In this document: piece after piece, positions 40,116 to 46,985 of the stretch
How positions within the stretch are numbered: position 1 is the stretch's first letter
How the letters are laid out: every line of letters begins with the position of its first letter
The notes under the pieces: model-generated
The model's input: the letters and a program-made list of their open reading frames with translations, nothing else
Databases searched by the model: none
Told to the model about the DNA's origin: nothing
Translations under genes and position numbers: made by a program
Source: a virus
IMG/VR virus record: IMGVR_UViG_3300025687_000075
Location: 1-46,985 of that record
DNA length: 46,985 nt
Strand: one strand, 5' to 3'

Positions 40116-40658
40116 ATGGCAAATACTACTTTTTCAGGACCAGTAAGATCGGAAAACGGTTTTCAGTCCATAACAAAAAATACTACAACAGGTGCGATTA
40201 CAACTGAGGCTACGTACGACGCTAGACCTAATTTCAGAACAACTGTTGACAACGCAACTCTAAACACTGGAGCTGCTGTGACTACTACTTTAACAACTGC
40301 TCAATCAGGAACTGTTTTTGAAATTGACGGAACTGATGATATTGTTGTTAACATGCCTGCATTAAGCACAGCTAATGTAGGAACAACTTATGATTTTATC
40401 GTAACAACTGCTGTGGGTGCAGCTAAAACTGTAACATTTGTATTACCAGGTGCTGGTGTATCAAACTGGTTTGCTACACTACAATTAACTGGTGGTGTTG
40501 CAGCTAATCCTACAATTGACAACGCAGGAGACACTTTAACTCTAGTGAACTCAACTGTTGTTGGATCAAGAGTAAGAGTTACATGTGTATCTGACGATGG
40601 TACTAACTCAACTTGGATGGCAAGTTTTGTTGGTTCACCAATTGCTACAGTAGCATAA
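40116..40658 (+). CDS. virion structural protein, beta-rich
   Basis: A 180-residue Thr/Val/Ala-rich protein beginning NTTFSGPVRSENGFQSI. Repeated strands (FEIDGTDDIVVNMP; YDFIVTTAVGAAKTVTFVLP) and almost no lysine or cysteine suggest an exposed virion protein, for example a head fibre or decoration. AAGGAGCTAAAA precedes the start. The exact position in the virion is not known. Confidence 0.7.
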   Translation: MANTTFSGPVRSENGFQSITKNTTTGAITTEATYDARPNFRTTVDNATLNTGAAVTTTLTTAQSGTVFEIDGTDDIVVNMPALSTANVGTTYDFIVTTAVGAAKTVTFVLPGAGVSNWFATLQLTGGVAANPTIDNAGDTLTLVNSTVVGSRVRVTCVSDDGTNSTWMASFVGSPIATVA

Positions 40659-40670
40659 TTATAATTAATC

Positions 40671-40690
40671 GTGGCTCCTTCGGGAGCCAC
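40671..40690 (+). promoter_or_regulatory. UUCG-capped mRNA hairpin
   Basis: GTGGCTCC, loop TTCG, GGAGCCAC: eight perfect pairs capped by a C(UUCG)G tetraloop, one of the most stable known. No T-run follows; instead AACAAGGAGCAC leads to the next gene. A processing or mRNA-stabilising role is more likely than termination. A GTG frame through the hairpin is rejected. Confidence 0.75.
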
Positions 40691-40706
40691 AAAACAAGGA
40701 GCACAA

Positions 40707-41030
40707 ATGAGCTATAAAAGTGATATACAAGCTACTAGATCAGATGCTGCTGCTGGAGCTACTGCAATAATTGCTCAACCTATAAGATTGAGAGGAATTA
40801 TTATTGCATCAGATGGCACAGGTGCAGGTTTACTAGAGTTAACGACTACGTCGAATTCAGGAGACACTTTATTCATTGGCGATGTCCCAAGCGGAGATGT
40901 AGTTAACTTTTCATTTCCTGAAGATGGTATTTTATTTCCAAAAGGTATTTTCTGTAAAACAAAAACTAAAGTTACAGCATATACTTTATTGACTGATAAA
41001 TACTCAGGACCAAACTTAACTGCGGGCTAA
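40707..41030 (+). CDS. small virion-type protein
   Basis: A 107-residue protein starting at ATG 40707 after AAGGAG. IIAQPIRLRGIIIASDGTGA followed by LLELTTTSNSGDTLFIGDVP and LFPKGIFCKT is a beta-sandwich pattern shared by small phage proteins encoded after the capsid. It is a plausible decoration or head-tail joining component, with no firm family. Confidence 0.65.
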   Translation: MSYKSDIQATRSDAAAGATAIIAQPIRLRGIIIASDGTGAGLLELTTTSNSGDTLFIGDVPSGDVVNFSFPEDGILFPKGIFCKTKTKVTAYTLLTDKYSGPNLTAG

Positions 41031-41038
41031 GAGTTTAA

Positions 41039-41368
41039 ATGAGTAGAGTAGGCATACAATCAAAAGGAACAAGTCCAATTCTTTTAAAAGATGGGGGTAT
41101 GCCTTCTCGAAGAAAAAGTGAAGGTAATTACCGATCTACTAAATCTGGTGCAGGTATGACACAAAAAGGTGTCATGGCTTACAGAAGACAAAATCCAGGT
41201 TCTAAATTAAAAACAGCAGTAACTGAAAAAGACCCTGGACCAAAGAGATCAGCTAGAAGAAAATCATATTGTGCAAGATCTTTAGGTCAATTAAAAAGAT
41301 CTAGTGCAGAAACTAGAAATGATCCTAATTCAAGAATAAGACAAGCTAGAAGGAGATGGAGATGCTAG
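41039..41368 (+). CDS. small Arg/Lys-rich protein (DUF6321-like)
   Basis: A 109-residue, very basic protein. GAGMTQKGVMAYRRQNPGSK, then LKTAVTEKD and KSYCARSLGQ, ending DPNSRIRQARRRWRC, matches a small-protein pattern widespread in cyanophages and also in algal viruses. It also carries LKDGGMPSRR (GG motif). Likely nucleic-acid binding and virion-packaged. No catalytic function is expected. Confidence 0.75.
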   Translation: MSRVGIQSKGTSPILLKDGGMPSRRKSEGNYRSTKSGAGMTQKGVMAYRRQNPGSKLKTAVTEKDPGPKRSARRKSYCARSLGQLKRSSAETRNDPNSRIRQARRRWRC

Positions 41369-41478
41369 ATAAATTAAAAGAAATTTGGAGAAGAATAAAT
41401 GCAAAAATAATAGCCACACCAAATGAAATGCATGGTATTATTTTATTAGCAATTTTAATAGTTTTAATTTTAAAGTAA
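41362..41478 (+). CDS. 38-residue single-pass membrane peptide
   Basis: ATG 41362 to TAA 41476-41478, preceded by AGGAGATGG inside the upstream gene and overlapping it by 7 bases. A basic amphipathic N-terminus (DKLKEIWRRINAK) is followed by one strongly hydrophobic helix (IILLAILIVLILK). It may be a small holin, antiholin or spanin-like part. Confidence 0.65.
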   Translation: MLDKLKEIWRRINAKIIATPNEMHGIILLAILIVLILK

Positions 41479-41483
41479 TATGA

Positions 41484-42122
41484 ATGGCTTATTTAAATTC
41501 AAACATACCGCCTATATATTGCAAAATAAGAAAGGAGTATCTTTATGATCTTAAAGAACATCACGGAGAGTCTGAAGACTGCGTTATCTTTGGTCTTGTC
41601 TCTATTTCAGGTCGCGCACTCTTATTTAACATCATGTTACCGAATGGTGCGTGCTTTTGGCGTTTGCCTATCTCAGCGTTTTTCCAAAAATCGTATGACA
41701 GAGCCGATGTGCCGAATATGCAGACGCACGAATTGGAATTGTGGAACTGTTTTAGTTATTATCCTTCTGTGCATTGCTTTGATTGGTTGGCTGGTCTAAA
41801 AGGTAAATATTTAGGATTAGATAAAAAGTTCTATCATGGAGAATATTTATTTACAGTTGACTGGGCTCATCCAGAAACTAATATTCTCAATACTGAACAC
41901 TCTGAAATACCTCAAGAACATAAGTGTGCACATATACTGGCTCTTGATAACGGGAATTATGCAGCTCAGCCTAATAATCGTATTCTGTGGCACGTTAATA
42001 GTTTTACTACTGACACAAATTGGCCTGACTATAAAGTCCAAACTACTTACTGGGATGCGGAAGCTAGTGACATGGTTACAGAAGATTCTGACAAAATGTT
42101 TTATCAAATGGAAAAAAAATGA
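41484..42122 (+). CDS. conserved phage protein of unknown function
   Basis: A 212-residue protein with IPPIYCKIRKEYLYDLKEHH, VSISGRALLFNIML, RLPISAFF, ELWNCFSYYP and QPNNRILWHVNSF. This order is well known in marine phage genomes, always unassigned. It is beta-rich and contains many aromatic residues, so carbohydrate or structural roles are imaginable. It is coupled to a 29-codon gene by ATGA. Confidence 0.75.
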   Translation: MAYLNSNIPPIYCKIRKEYLYDLKEHHGESEDCVIFGLVSISGRALLFNIMLPNGACFWRLPISAFFQKSYDRADVPNMQTHELELWNCFSYYPSVHCFDWLAGLKGKYLGLDKKFYHGEYLFTVDWAHPETNILNTEHSEIPQEHKCAHILALDNGNYAAQPNNRILWHVNSFTTDTNWPDYKVQTTYWDAEASDMVTEDSDKMFYQMEKK

Positions 42123-42208
42123 TTGATAAATGGTTATATAAATTTTTTGGAGCTATAGACAAAATATTTGAAAAAATAGATAATCTATTTAACAGGAGAA
42201 AAAAATGA
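42119..42208 (+). CDS. 29-residue peptide
   Basis: ATG 42119 overlaps the upstream stop as ATGA, and its own TGA overlaps the next ATG in the same way. The sequence IDKWLYKFFGAIDKIFEKI is an amphipathic helix ending NRRKK, suited to lying on a membrane. Double coupling is the main evidence for translation. Confidence 0.5.
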   Translation: MIDKWLYKFFGAIDKIFEKIDNLFNRRKK

Positions 42209-42360
42209 ATTTTAAATGGGACTTAAAAAAAGAGGTAGACAGTAGAAGAAAACAGGAATCTGCAGTAGCTATTCTTAGAAAAAGAAGTAAAGAATCTATT
42301 TCTAGACCTAAAGCAAAAAAGAATATCACTTCTGACGACCCTAGATTACAAGGTATTTAA
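42205..42360 (+). CDS. 51-residue basic peptide
   Basis: ATG 42205 follows AACAGGAG and ends TAA at 42358-42360, where the next gene starts (TAATG). It has a charged helix (FKWDLKKEVDSRRKQESAVA) and a basic tail ending SDDPRLQGI. Similar short genes recur in marine phages. The function is unknown. Confidence 0.6.
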   Translation: MNFKWDLKKEVDSRRKQESAVAILRKRSKESISRPKAKKNITSDDPRLQGI

Positions 42361-42743
42361 TGTCAGTAAAAATATCAGATAATACAAATATTGGTCTTCC
42401 ATTACGTAATTTAATTGGACTGATCGCAGCTGTTTGTGTCGGTGCATGGTTTGCATTTGGTGTTATTGAAAGACTCAATCGTCTTGAAACTAAAAATCAG
42501 TTGTTTGAAAAAGATTTATTAGAGGCTAGTGTTCAAAAACCCATCGATCAGGAGCAGTTCATGATCCTAGAATGGCAGGCAACACAAATAGAGAAGATGC
42601 AAAAAATGTTAGAAGCAAATGTACACACAGGTGTAATGTTATCTAGTCATGAAAAAGAAATTGAAAAATTAAAAAAAGATATTGAAAAATTAAAGGATGC
42701 AACAAGAGATATCAAGTTTGCAAATGGTAATGGAGGACATTAA
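42360..42743 (+). CDS. TM plus coiled-coil protein, lysis-associated
   Basis: A 127-residue protein with one transmembrane helix (LRNLIGLIAAVCVGAWFAFG) and a long periplasmic or cytoplasmic coiled coil ending EKEIEKLKKDIEKLKDATRD. It lies two genes before the endolysin and is coupled on both sides. An i-spanin-like or pinholin-regulator role fits the architecture; neither is proven. Confidence 0.65.
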   Translation: MSVKISDNTNIGLPLRNLIGLIAAVCVGAWFAFGVIERLNRLETKNQLFEKDLLEASVQKPIDQEQFMILEWQATQIEKMQKMLEANVHTGVMLSSHEKEIEKLKKDIEKLKDATRDIKFANGNGGH

Positions 42744-42961
42744 TGATAAAATTAGTATTTGCATTGTGTTTATTCATAAATGGTGAACTTGTAGAACACA
42801 GAATACAAGATAGTTTATCTACTTGTTTAAAGATGAAAAGAGAAGCAACACGTAATATGGACATGAATAATAAACAATTTATGTGTGGTGAGGTAGAAGC
42901 AGAGCTTGAAAAAAATATTGATGGTAGTATAAGTATAAACAAGATTATAAAACCAAAATAA
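42743..42961 (+). CDS. small secreted-type protein
   Basis: A 72-residue protein with a hydrophobic N-terminus (MIKLVFALCLFINGEL) resembling a signal sequence, then a charged helix with CLKMKREATRNM and MCGEVEAELEK. It has the same layout as the gene at 20000-20230. Placed between a TM coiled-coil protein and the endolysin, it may be an outer spanin-like partner; no lipobox is clear. Confidence 0.55.
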   Translation: MIKLVFALCLFINGELVEHRIQDSLSTCLKMKREATRNMDMNNKQFMCGEVEAELEKNIDGSISINKIIKPK

Positions 42962-43437
42962 TGAACCTTTCCCGTAATTTTACATTACAAGAGCTAATTA
43001 AATCGGATACTGCTGTACGATTAGGAGTGGATAACAATCCTAATGCTAATCAAATTGAAAAATTAAAATTATTGTGTGAAAATATTTTGCAGCCAGTACG
43101 TGATCACTTTGGTCCAGTGTCCGTGACCAGTGGATTTAGATCTCCTGATCTTTGTCTTAAAATAGGTAGTTCAATTACTAGTCAACACACAAAAGCAGAG
43201 GCTTGTGATTTTGAATGTCCTGGTAAAGATAATGCGGAAGTGGCGGATTGGATTTATAAAAACCTTGATTTTGATCAAATGATTTTAGAGTTTTATGTCC
43301 CAGGAGAACCTAACAGTGGGTGGGTCCATTGTAGCTATGTTTCAGAAAAAGGAAGAAAACAATTCTTGCGAGCTTTTAAAGAAGATGGTAGAACTAAATA
43401 CAAACCAATTATAGGAAAAGCAACCGATTTAGTTTAA
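42961..43437 (+). CDS. M15-family peptidase, probable endolysin
   Basis: A 158-residue enzyme of the Peptidase_M15 (D-Ala-D-Ala carboxypeptidase-like) type. SVTSGFRSP leads to SQHTKAEACDFE (H76, D83) and WVHCSY (H123), the three zinc ligands. No signal peptide is present, so it needs a holin to reach the cell wall. It would cleave peptide cross-links in peptidoglycan late in infection. Confidence 0.9.
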   Translation: MNLSRNFTLQELIKSDTAVRLGVDNNPNANQIEKLKLLCENILQPVRDHFGPVSVTSGFRSPDLCLKIGSSITSQHTKAEACDFECPGKDNAEVADWIYKNLDFDQMILEFYVPGEPNSGWVHCSYVSEKGRKQFLRAFKEDGRTKYKPIIGKATDLV

Positions 43438-43586
43438 TGCCGATATCAAGATCACAGATTCCAAAAGAAGTAGAAGGCAAATTAAGAGGTGCTAGAAAAG
43501 GAACTAATGATAAAAGGCGACAGCTCGGATTACGAACTACTAAAAAAATGGTGCGAAACAGCTCCCGTATACAATTCAAAAGATAG
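43437..43586 (+). CDS. 49-residue basic peptide (MPISR-type)
   Basis: ATG 43437 overlaps the endolysin stop (TAATG). MPISRSQIPKEVEGKLRGAR begins like a family of small phage proteins near the lysis genes. The C-terminal half, KKMVRNSSRIQFKR, overlaps the next gene in another frame. Highly basic, function unknown. Confidence 0.6.
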   Translation: MPISRSQIPKEVEGKLRGARKGTNDKRRQLGLRTTKKMVRNSSRIQFKR

Positions 43587-44106
43587 ATTTTATTCTTGTG
43601 AAATAGGTGTCCGTGAAGGACTTGGTTCAAAAATAATAATGGATGTTTTTAAAGAAAGATTAAAAGGTCTTCCTTATATGCATTTTGGAATAGATCCTTA
43701 TGGAGATCGAGTATATCAACATTGTGATAATCAACCAAATCTAACGTGGAAAGGTTTTCCTAAAGGAGTTGCTCCTACCTATCCAGATGAAATGTATGAA
43801 CAAATGGTAAAAGATTTTGAAAATTACCCTATGTTTAATATTATTAAAATGACAGATACAGAGTTCATGAATGAAAATAGTCATTTAGAGTATTTTAACT
43901 TTGTTCACTTTGATGGACCGCATATGACTAAAGATGTGATCACAGAAGCAGTTTGGTTTGCAAATAGATCTGTTAAAGGGACTAGATTTGTATTTGATGA
44001 TTATCCTAAATACGATATGGAATTAATTAACAAGGTTCTTGAAAAATATGGTTTTTCTGTATTAGAACCAGGCAGAAATAAAATATGCCTAGAAAGAACC
44101 CAGTAG
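43507..44106 (+). CDS. methyltransferase-like protein (Methyltransf_24 type)
   Basis: A 199-residue protein; I place the start at ATG 43507 after AAAAGGAAC, although the frame extends to a GTG at 43489. SCEIGVREGLGSKIIMDVF is a glycine-rich SAM-binding-like motif, HFGIDPYG follows a strand, and FNFVHFDGPHMTKDVITEA then TRFVFDDYPKY match the second acidic motif. A role in modifying small molecules or glycans is possible. Confidence 0.65.
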   Translation: MIKGDSSDYELLKKWCETAPVYNSKDRFYSCEIGVREGLGSKIIMDVFKERLKGLPYMHFGIDPYGDRVYQHCDNQPNLTWKGFPKGVAPTYPDEMYEQMVKDFENYPMFNIIKMTDTEFMNENSHLEYFNFVHFDGPHMTKDVITEAVWFANRSVKGTRFVFDDYPKYDMELINKVLEKYGFSVLEPGRNKICLERTQ

Positions 44107-44195
44107 CAAAAAACCTACAGACTAGACGATACCGTCCAAAACTGATAAAGTCTAAAAAGTTATATAACAGGAAAAGGCTCAATAAGCATGACTAA
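44085..44195 (+). CDS. 36-residue basic peptide (KNPVAK-type)
   Basis: ATG 44085 lies inside the end of the methyltransferase-like gene; TAA is at 44193-44195. PRKNPVAKNLQTRRYRPKLI with KSKKLYNRKR is the common phage pattern R/K-NPVAK followed by basic repeats (DUF7230-like). More than a third of its residues are Lys or Arg. Likely RNA- or DNA-binding. Confidence 0.7.
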   Translation: MPRKNPVAKNLQTRRYRPKLIKSKKLYNRKRLNKHD

Positions 44196-44463
44196 ACTAT
44201 GTGCAAGAGGCAAAGCGGCCGCTAAAAGAAAGTTTAAAGTATATCCGTCAGCATATGCTAACGCATATGCGTCTAAAATTTGTGCGGGTAAAATCAAAGA
44301 TCCATCCGGTACGAAACGAAAAGACTGGGGACCGAAAAAAATGTATATTGGGGGAGCTGTTAGAATGAAGTCAGAAACAGACATGGAATTTAACAGAAGA
44401 CAACAAGCAGCTGAACCTAAAACAGGGAAAGTGATAAATACAACAAAGTTTAAATATGTCTAA
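44188..44463 (+). CDS. small basic protein (KLCARGKAAAKRKF-type)
   Basis: A 91-residue protein beginning KLCARGKAAAKRKFKVYPSA, then YANAYASKICAGK. This block is found in cyanophages and also in large algal viruses, which makes it one of the most widespread aquatic-virus small proteins. It ends VINTTKFKYV, nearly the same as the next gene's tail. Probably DNA-binding and virion-packaged. Confidence 0.8.
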   Translation: MTKLCARGKAAAKRKFKVYPSAYANAYASKICAGKIKDPSGTKRKDWGPKKMYIGGAVRMKSETDMEFNRRQQAAEPKTGKVINTTKFKYV

Positions 44464-44848
44464 AAGAGGAACATGCTGGGAAGGCTATGTCCAAAAAGGC
44501 ATGAAGAAAAAAGGAAACAAGATGGTACCTAATTGTGTGCCAGCAGGTATGAAACAGGGAGGACTAACAAAATGGTTTTCAGAAAAATGGGTAGATATTG
44601 GAGCAAAGCGAAAAAATGGAAGTTATCAACCTTGTGGGAGAGATACTGCGAGTGGCTCTTCAAAGAGGAAGTACCCAAAGTGCGTACCCCTTGCAAAAGC
44701 CACACGGATGACAAGCTCGCAAAAGGCAAGTGCTGTTGCCAGAAAGCGCCAAGCCCCAAACAGTGGCCCTAAACCAAGTAATGTATCTACCTTTGCAAAA
44801 AAGCAATCTGGTGGTATTATAAATCAAACAAAAATGAAATATGTTTAA
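44456..44848 (+). CDS. small basic protein (DUF5872-like)
   Basis: A 130-residue protein with CWEGYVQKGMKKKGNKMVPN and then GLTKWFSEKWVDIGAKRKNG, CGRDTASGSSKRKYPKCVPL and ASAVARKRQAPNSGPKP. The second block is the DUF5872 pattern shared by phages and algal viruses. The paired cysteines could bind zinc. It ends GGIINQTKMKYV, a tail like that of the preceding gene. Confidence 0.8.
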   Translation: MSKRGTCWEGYVQKGMKKKGNKMVPNCVPAGMKQGGLTKWFSEKWVDIGAKRKNGSYQPCGRDTASGSSKRKYPKCVPLAKATRMTSSQKASAVARKRQAPNSGPKPSNVSTFAKKQSGGIINQTKMKYV

Positions 44849-44969
44849 AAGATTTTTAAAAAAGGATGGTTTAAACCGGTCTCCGTATTCAATATACCGA
44901 CCTAAGCCAACTTATAAAGGAAAAGAATTGAAACCAAAAGAAATAAAACCAAGTAAGGAGAGTAAATAA
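44841..44969 (+). CDS. 42-residue basic peptide
   Basis: ATG 44841 to TAA 44967-44969, coupled on both sides. FKRFLKKDGLNRSPYSIYRP is followed by KPTYKGKELKPKEIKPSKE, a Lys/Pro-rich tail. The only evidence is tight coupling and charge; the function is unknown. Confidence 0.55.
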   Translation: MFKRFLKKDGLNRSPYSIYRPKPTYKGKELKPKEIKPSKESK

Positions 44970-45628
44970 TGCCAATAAGAATTGTACCAAAAAAGAAACC
45001 AAACAGAGTTTATATGACAGATGATAACAGTGGTGTTATTTATTCCGATAAAAAAGGTAATGTTATTTCTAAAGAACAAGCAATGAAAGGTTTTGATGAT
45101 GCAGATGCAGCAGAAAGAAGAGAAGAAAGAAGATCTTCTCAGTATAAAAAAATGAAAACAGGTGGTGAAGCTAAGAAAAAAGATAAAGGTCAAATTAATC
45201 CAGGAGAAAAATTTGACAATGAAAGGAGAGAGTTTAACAAAAAATTAGATAAAAGAGGGGCTAAATATGAAATGGTTTCTAAATTTCAAAAAAGAACTGG
45301 AAGATCTTTTCCTTATGCTCTTAATTCAATTGAAGCTCAAAAAATTATGGACAAAGGAAAAACTGGTTACGATGATATCAGTGTTACAGATCTTGCCAAA
45401 AAAGAAGGTTCTTTTTCTAAAGGAGGCTCTATTATGAAAGTTCCAGGAGGTTATTCTAAAGAAGGCTCAGGTAGAATAAGTGATAAAGGATTAAAAGGAA
45501 GAAGTCCTCAACAAGTTTTTTCTGAAAAAGAAAAAAGAATGGAAAATACTAAACCCCAAGGCATGACAAAGAAAATGAAAGGTGGCGGAATCGCTATCAA
45601 AGGAACTAACTTTAAAGGAGTGTTTTAA
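44969..45628 (+). CDS. basic virion-associated protein with GG motifs
   Basis: A 219-residue, lysine-rich protein. It carries MKTGGEAKKK, FSKGGSIMKV and MKGGGIAIKG and ends IAIKGTNFKGVF, close to the tail of the gene at 35166. A central part (FQKRTGRSFPYALNSIEAQK) is the only stretch that looks folded. AAGGAGAGTAA precedes the start. Its role may be DNA condensation or head completion. Confidence 0.65.
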   Translation: MPIRIVPKKKPNRVYMTDDNSGVIYSDKKGNVISKEQAMKGFDDADAAERREERRSSQYKKMKTGGEAKKKDKGQINPGEKFDNERREFNKKLDKRGAKYEMVSKFQKRTGRSFPYALNSIEAQKIMDKGKTGYDDISVTDLAKKEGSFSKGGSIMKVPGGYSKEGSGRISDKGLKGRSPQQVFSEKEKRMENTKPQGMTKKMKGGGIAIKGTNFKGVF

Positions 45629-45964
45629 ATGGAAAAAATAAGAATGCATAAAAAAATGGCTATGACTGGTAAATCACCTGTCATGAAAATGAAATCAGGT
45701 GGTATGACTAAAAAAGAGAAAATGAAAAACTATGAACATCCTATGAAAGAAGAAAGATTTCAAAGAACAAGACAAGAGGCTATTGCCAAAGTAGTTGGAA
45801 AAGAAAACGTTGGAGACCCTAGAACGAAGATAAAAGGATATAATTCAGGGGGTATGGCAAAAGCGTATATGAAAAATAAATCAGAAAAAGCAGCTGACAA
45901 AATTAAACAGGTATCACAAGAAAAATTAATGAATATAAAACCTAAAGATAAAGTAAAAAACTAA
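45629..45964 (+). CDS. basic small protein with GG motifs
   Basis: A 111-residue, Lys/Met-rich protein with MKSGGMTKKEK and YNSGGMAKAYM, two well-formed copies of the shared motif. Between them is a helix (RFQRTRQEAIAKVVGKENVG). It starts at the stop of the preceding gene. No enzymatic function is visible. Confidence 0.6.
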   Translation: MEKIRMHKKMAMTGKSPVMKMKSGGMTKKEKMKNYEHPMKEERFQRTRQEAIAKVVGKENVGDPRTKIKGYNSGGMAKAYMKNKSEKAADKIKQVSQEKLMNIKPKDKVKN

Positions 45965-45982
45965 AATAAAGGATATGTGTAA

Positions 45983-46669
45983 ATGGCAACATCAGGAACT
46001 ACAGCATTCAATCTTACAATCGATGATATTGTAGAAGAAGCGTACGAAAGATGTGGCCTACAAACTAATTCTGGATACGATCTTAAAAAAGCTAGAACAT
46101 CTTTAAATATTCTTTTTTCAGAGTGGGGAAATCGAGGGATCCATTTATGGAAAACCGAACTTCAAGAAGTAGCCCTTGTTAATGGTACTTCAACTTATAC
46201 AACTCCAACATCTACTAATGATGTTCTAGAAGCATATATTTCAACTGGGTCTGGTAGTGGAAATTATACAGATATATCTTTAACAAAGATTGACCGATCT
46301 ACTTATGCAGCATTACCTAATAAAGGTTCTACTGGTACCCCGTCACAATATTACGTTGATCGTCAATTGACACCCACAATTACATTGTATCAAACACCCG
46401 ATGCAAGTACTTATACCTATTTAAAATATTACACTTTAAAAAGAATTGAAGATGCAGGAGCTTATGGAAACAATGCGGATTTACCTTTTAGATTTATCCC
46501 TTGTATGATTTCTGGTTTAGCTTTTTATCTATCTCTAAAGTATTCTCCGCAAAAAACAGAAGCTTTAAAATTATATTACGAAGATGAATTAAAAAGAGCG
46601 TTAGATGAAGACGGTCAAAGAACTTCAGTATTTATTACACCATCAACTTATTATCCAACGAGGGACTAA
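45983..46669 (+). CDS. head-completion / tail tube A-like protein
   Basis: A 228-residue protein with FNLTIDDIVEEAYERCGLQ, ARTSLNILFSEWGNRGIHLW and FIPCMISGLAFYLSLKYSP then LKLYYEDELKRALDED. This is the P22 gp4 / T7 gp11-like head-to-tail connector pattern: N-terminal helices binding the portal and a beta domain in the middle. It marks the start of the tail module of a short-tailed phage, which continues beyond the window. Confidence 0.8.
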   Translation: MATSGTTAFNLTIDDIVEEAYERCGLQTNSGYDLKKARTSLNILFSEWGNRGIHLWKTELQEVALVNGTSTYTTPTSTNDVLEAYISTGSGSGNYTDISLTKIDRSTYAALPNKGSTGTPSQYYVDRQLTPTITLYQTPDASTYTYLKYYTLKRIEDAGAYGNNADLPFRFIPCMISGLAFYLSLKYSPQKTEALKLYYEDELKRALDEDGQRTSVFITPSTYYPTRD

Positions 46670-46985
46670 TGGCACAGGCATTTGCAAGAGGAAAAAGATC
46701 ACAAGCGATATCTGACCGGTCAGGTCAAGCCTTCCCGTATACCGAAATGGTTCGAGAATGGAACGGTTCTTTAGTTCATATTTCGGAGTACGAACCTAAG
46801 CACCCACAATTGGATCCTAAAGTATATGGCGGAGATCCTCAAGGATTAAAACAAGCAAGACCACAAAACTTTCCATCTAATCAAATAGGTGGAGGTAACA
46901 TGGTAGTAACAGCTTATCCAGAATATGGTCAAAGTGATTTAGCCTTTGCAGCTAATGGTATGAGACCTACCGAAAATATTAAACC
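46669..46985 (+). CDS. structural protein, 3' truncated
   Basis: Begins at ATG 46669 over the upstream stop and runs off the window (105 codons visible). AFARGKRSQAISDRSGQAFP, then TEMVREWNGSLVHISEYEPK and HPQLDP. Related phage proteins have cysteines at the S of DRSG and nearby and form a zinc knuckle; here they appear to be replaced by Ser and other residues. The protein is probably part of the tail or neck. Confidence 0.7.
   Translation, partial: MAQAFARGKRSQAISDRSGQAFPYTEMVREWNGSLVHISEYEPKHPQLDPKVYGGDPQGLKQARPQNFPSNQIGGGNMVVTAYPEYGQSDLAFAANGMRPTENIK

Noticed and set aside
1-46985. Integrase, RNA polymerase, CRISPR array, IS element
   Set aside because: Looked for on both strands through characteristic motifs and repeats; none seen. 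Absence beyond the window edges cannot be judged.
1-46985. Window as a complete circular genome
   Set aside because: The last frame (structural protein) and first frame (glycosyltransferase) do not join into one gene, and tail tube and fibre genes are missing; the ends look like arbitrary cuts.

Overview
What it is: an AT-rich phage genome segment (about one third G+C by eye), tightly packed, with ATGA/TAATG start-stop coupling throughout. It carries terminase small and large subunits, a 774-residue portal, a scaffold-like protein, an HK97-type capsid protein and a gp4-like head-completion protein. It also has a 1204-residue ejection-type protein, an M15 endolysin and a family-A DNA polymerase. 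The gene order and the ejection block point to a short-tailed (podovirus-like) phage. Base composition and protein families recall marine phages of AT-rich alphaproteobacteria such as SAR11; host and habitat are inference. No integrase, RNA polymerase, tRNA, IS element or CRISPR array was found. Both window ends cut a gene, so tail tube and fibre genes probably lie outside. Layout: 1-2194 holds three glycosyltransferases. 2236-9715 is an ejection/internal-virion block ending in a small holin-like membrane protein. 9725-19559 is DNA metabolism: a RecB/Cas4-like nuclease, a reverse-strand SNF2-type helicase, an SSB-like protein, an archaeo-eukaryotic-type primase, a UvrD-type helicase, a methyltransferase and DNA polymerase A. 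19571-24822 holds small regulatory-looking genes, a LAGLIDADG endonuclease, a cytosine-C5 methyltransferase whose body is read in two frames, and a PP-loop PAPS-reductase-like protein. 24823-25481 is mostly non-coding and structured. 25482-26774 holds the small terminase and two tiny enzymes. 26775-27397 is a G+C-richer, non-coding, highly structured island. 27398-30903 is an islet of small cassettes in alternating orientation. 31052-46985 is packaging, capsid, lysis and many tiny basic proteins. How it works together: the right arm makes and fills the head and lyses the host, the left block supplies proteins ejected with the DNA, and the middle copies and modifies the genome. Most notable: (1) a roughly 500-nt RNA-like island with perfect 14-bp helices directly upstream of a gp88-like gene; (2) a hexamer-plus-CATGGGAT element at six intergenic promoter regions and nowhere else that I found; (3) a dual-coding methyltransferase locus; (4) a short GG[I/M] peptide motif recurring in at least eight presumed virion proteins; (5) an 85-nt symmetric cloverleaf-like repeat element.
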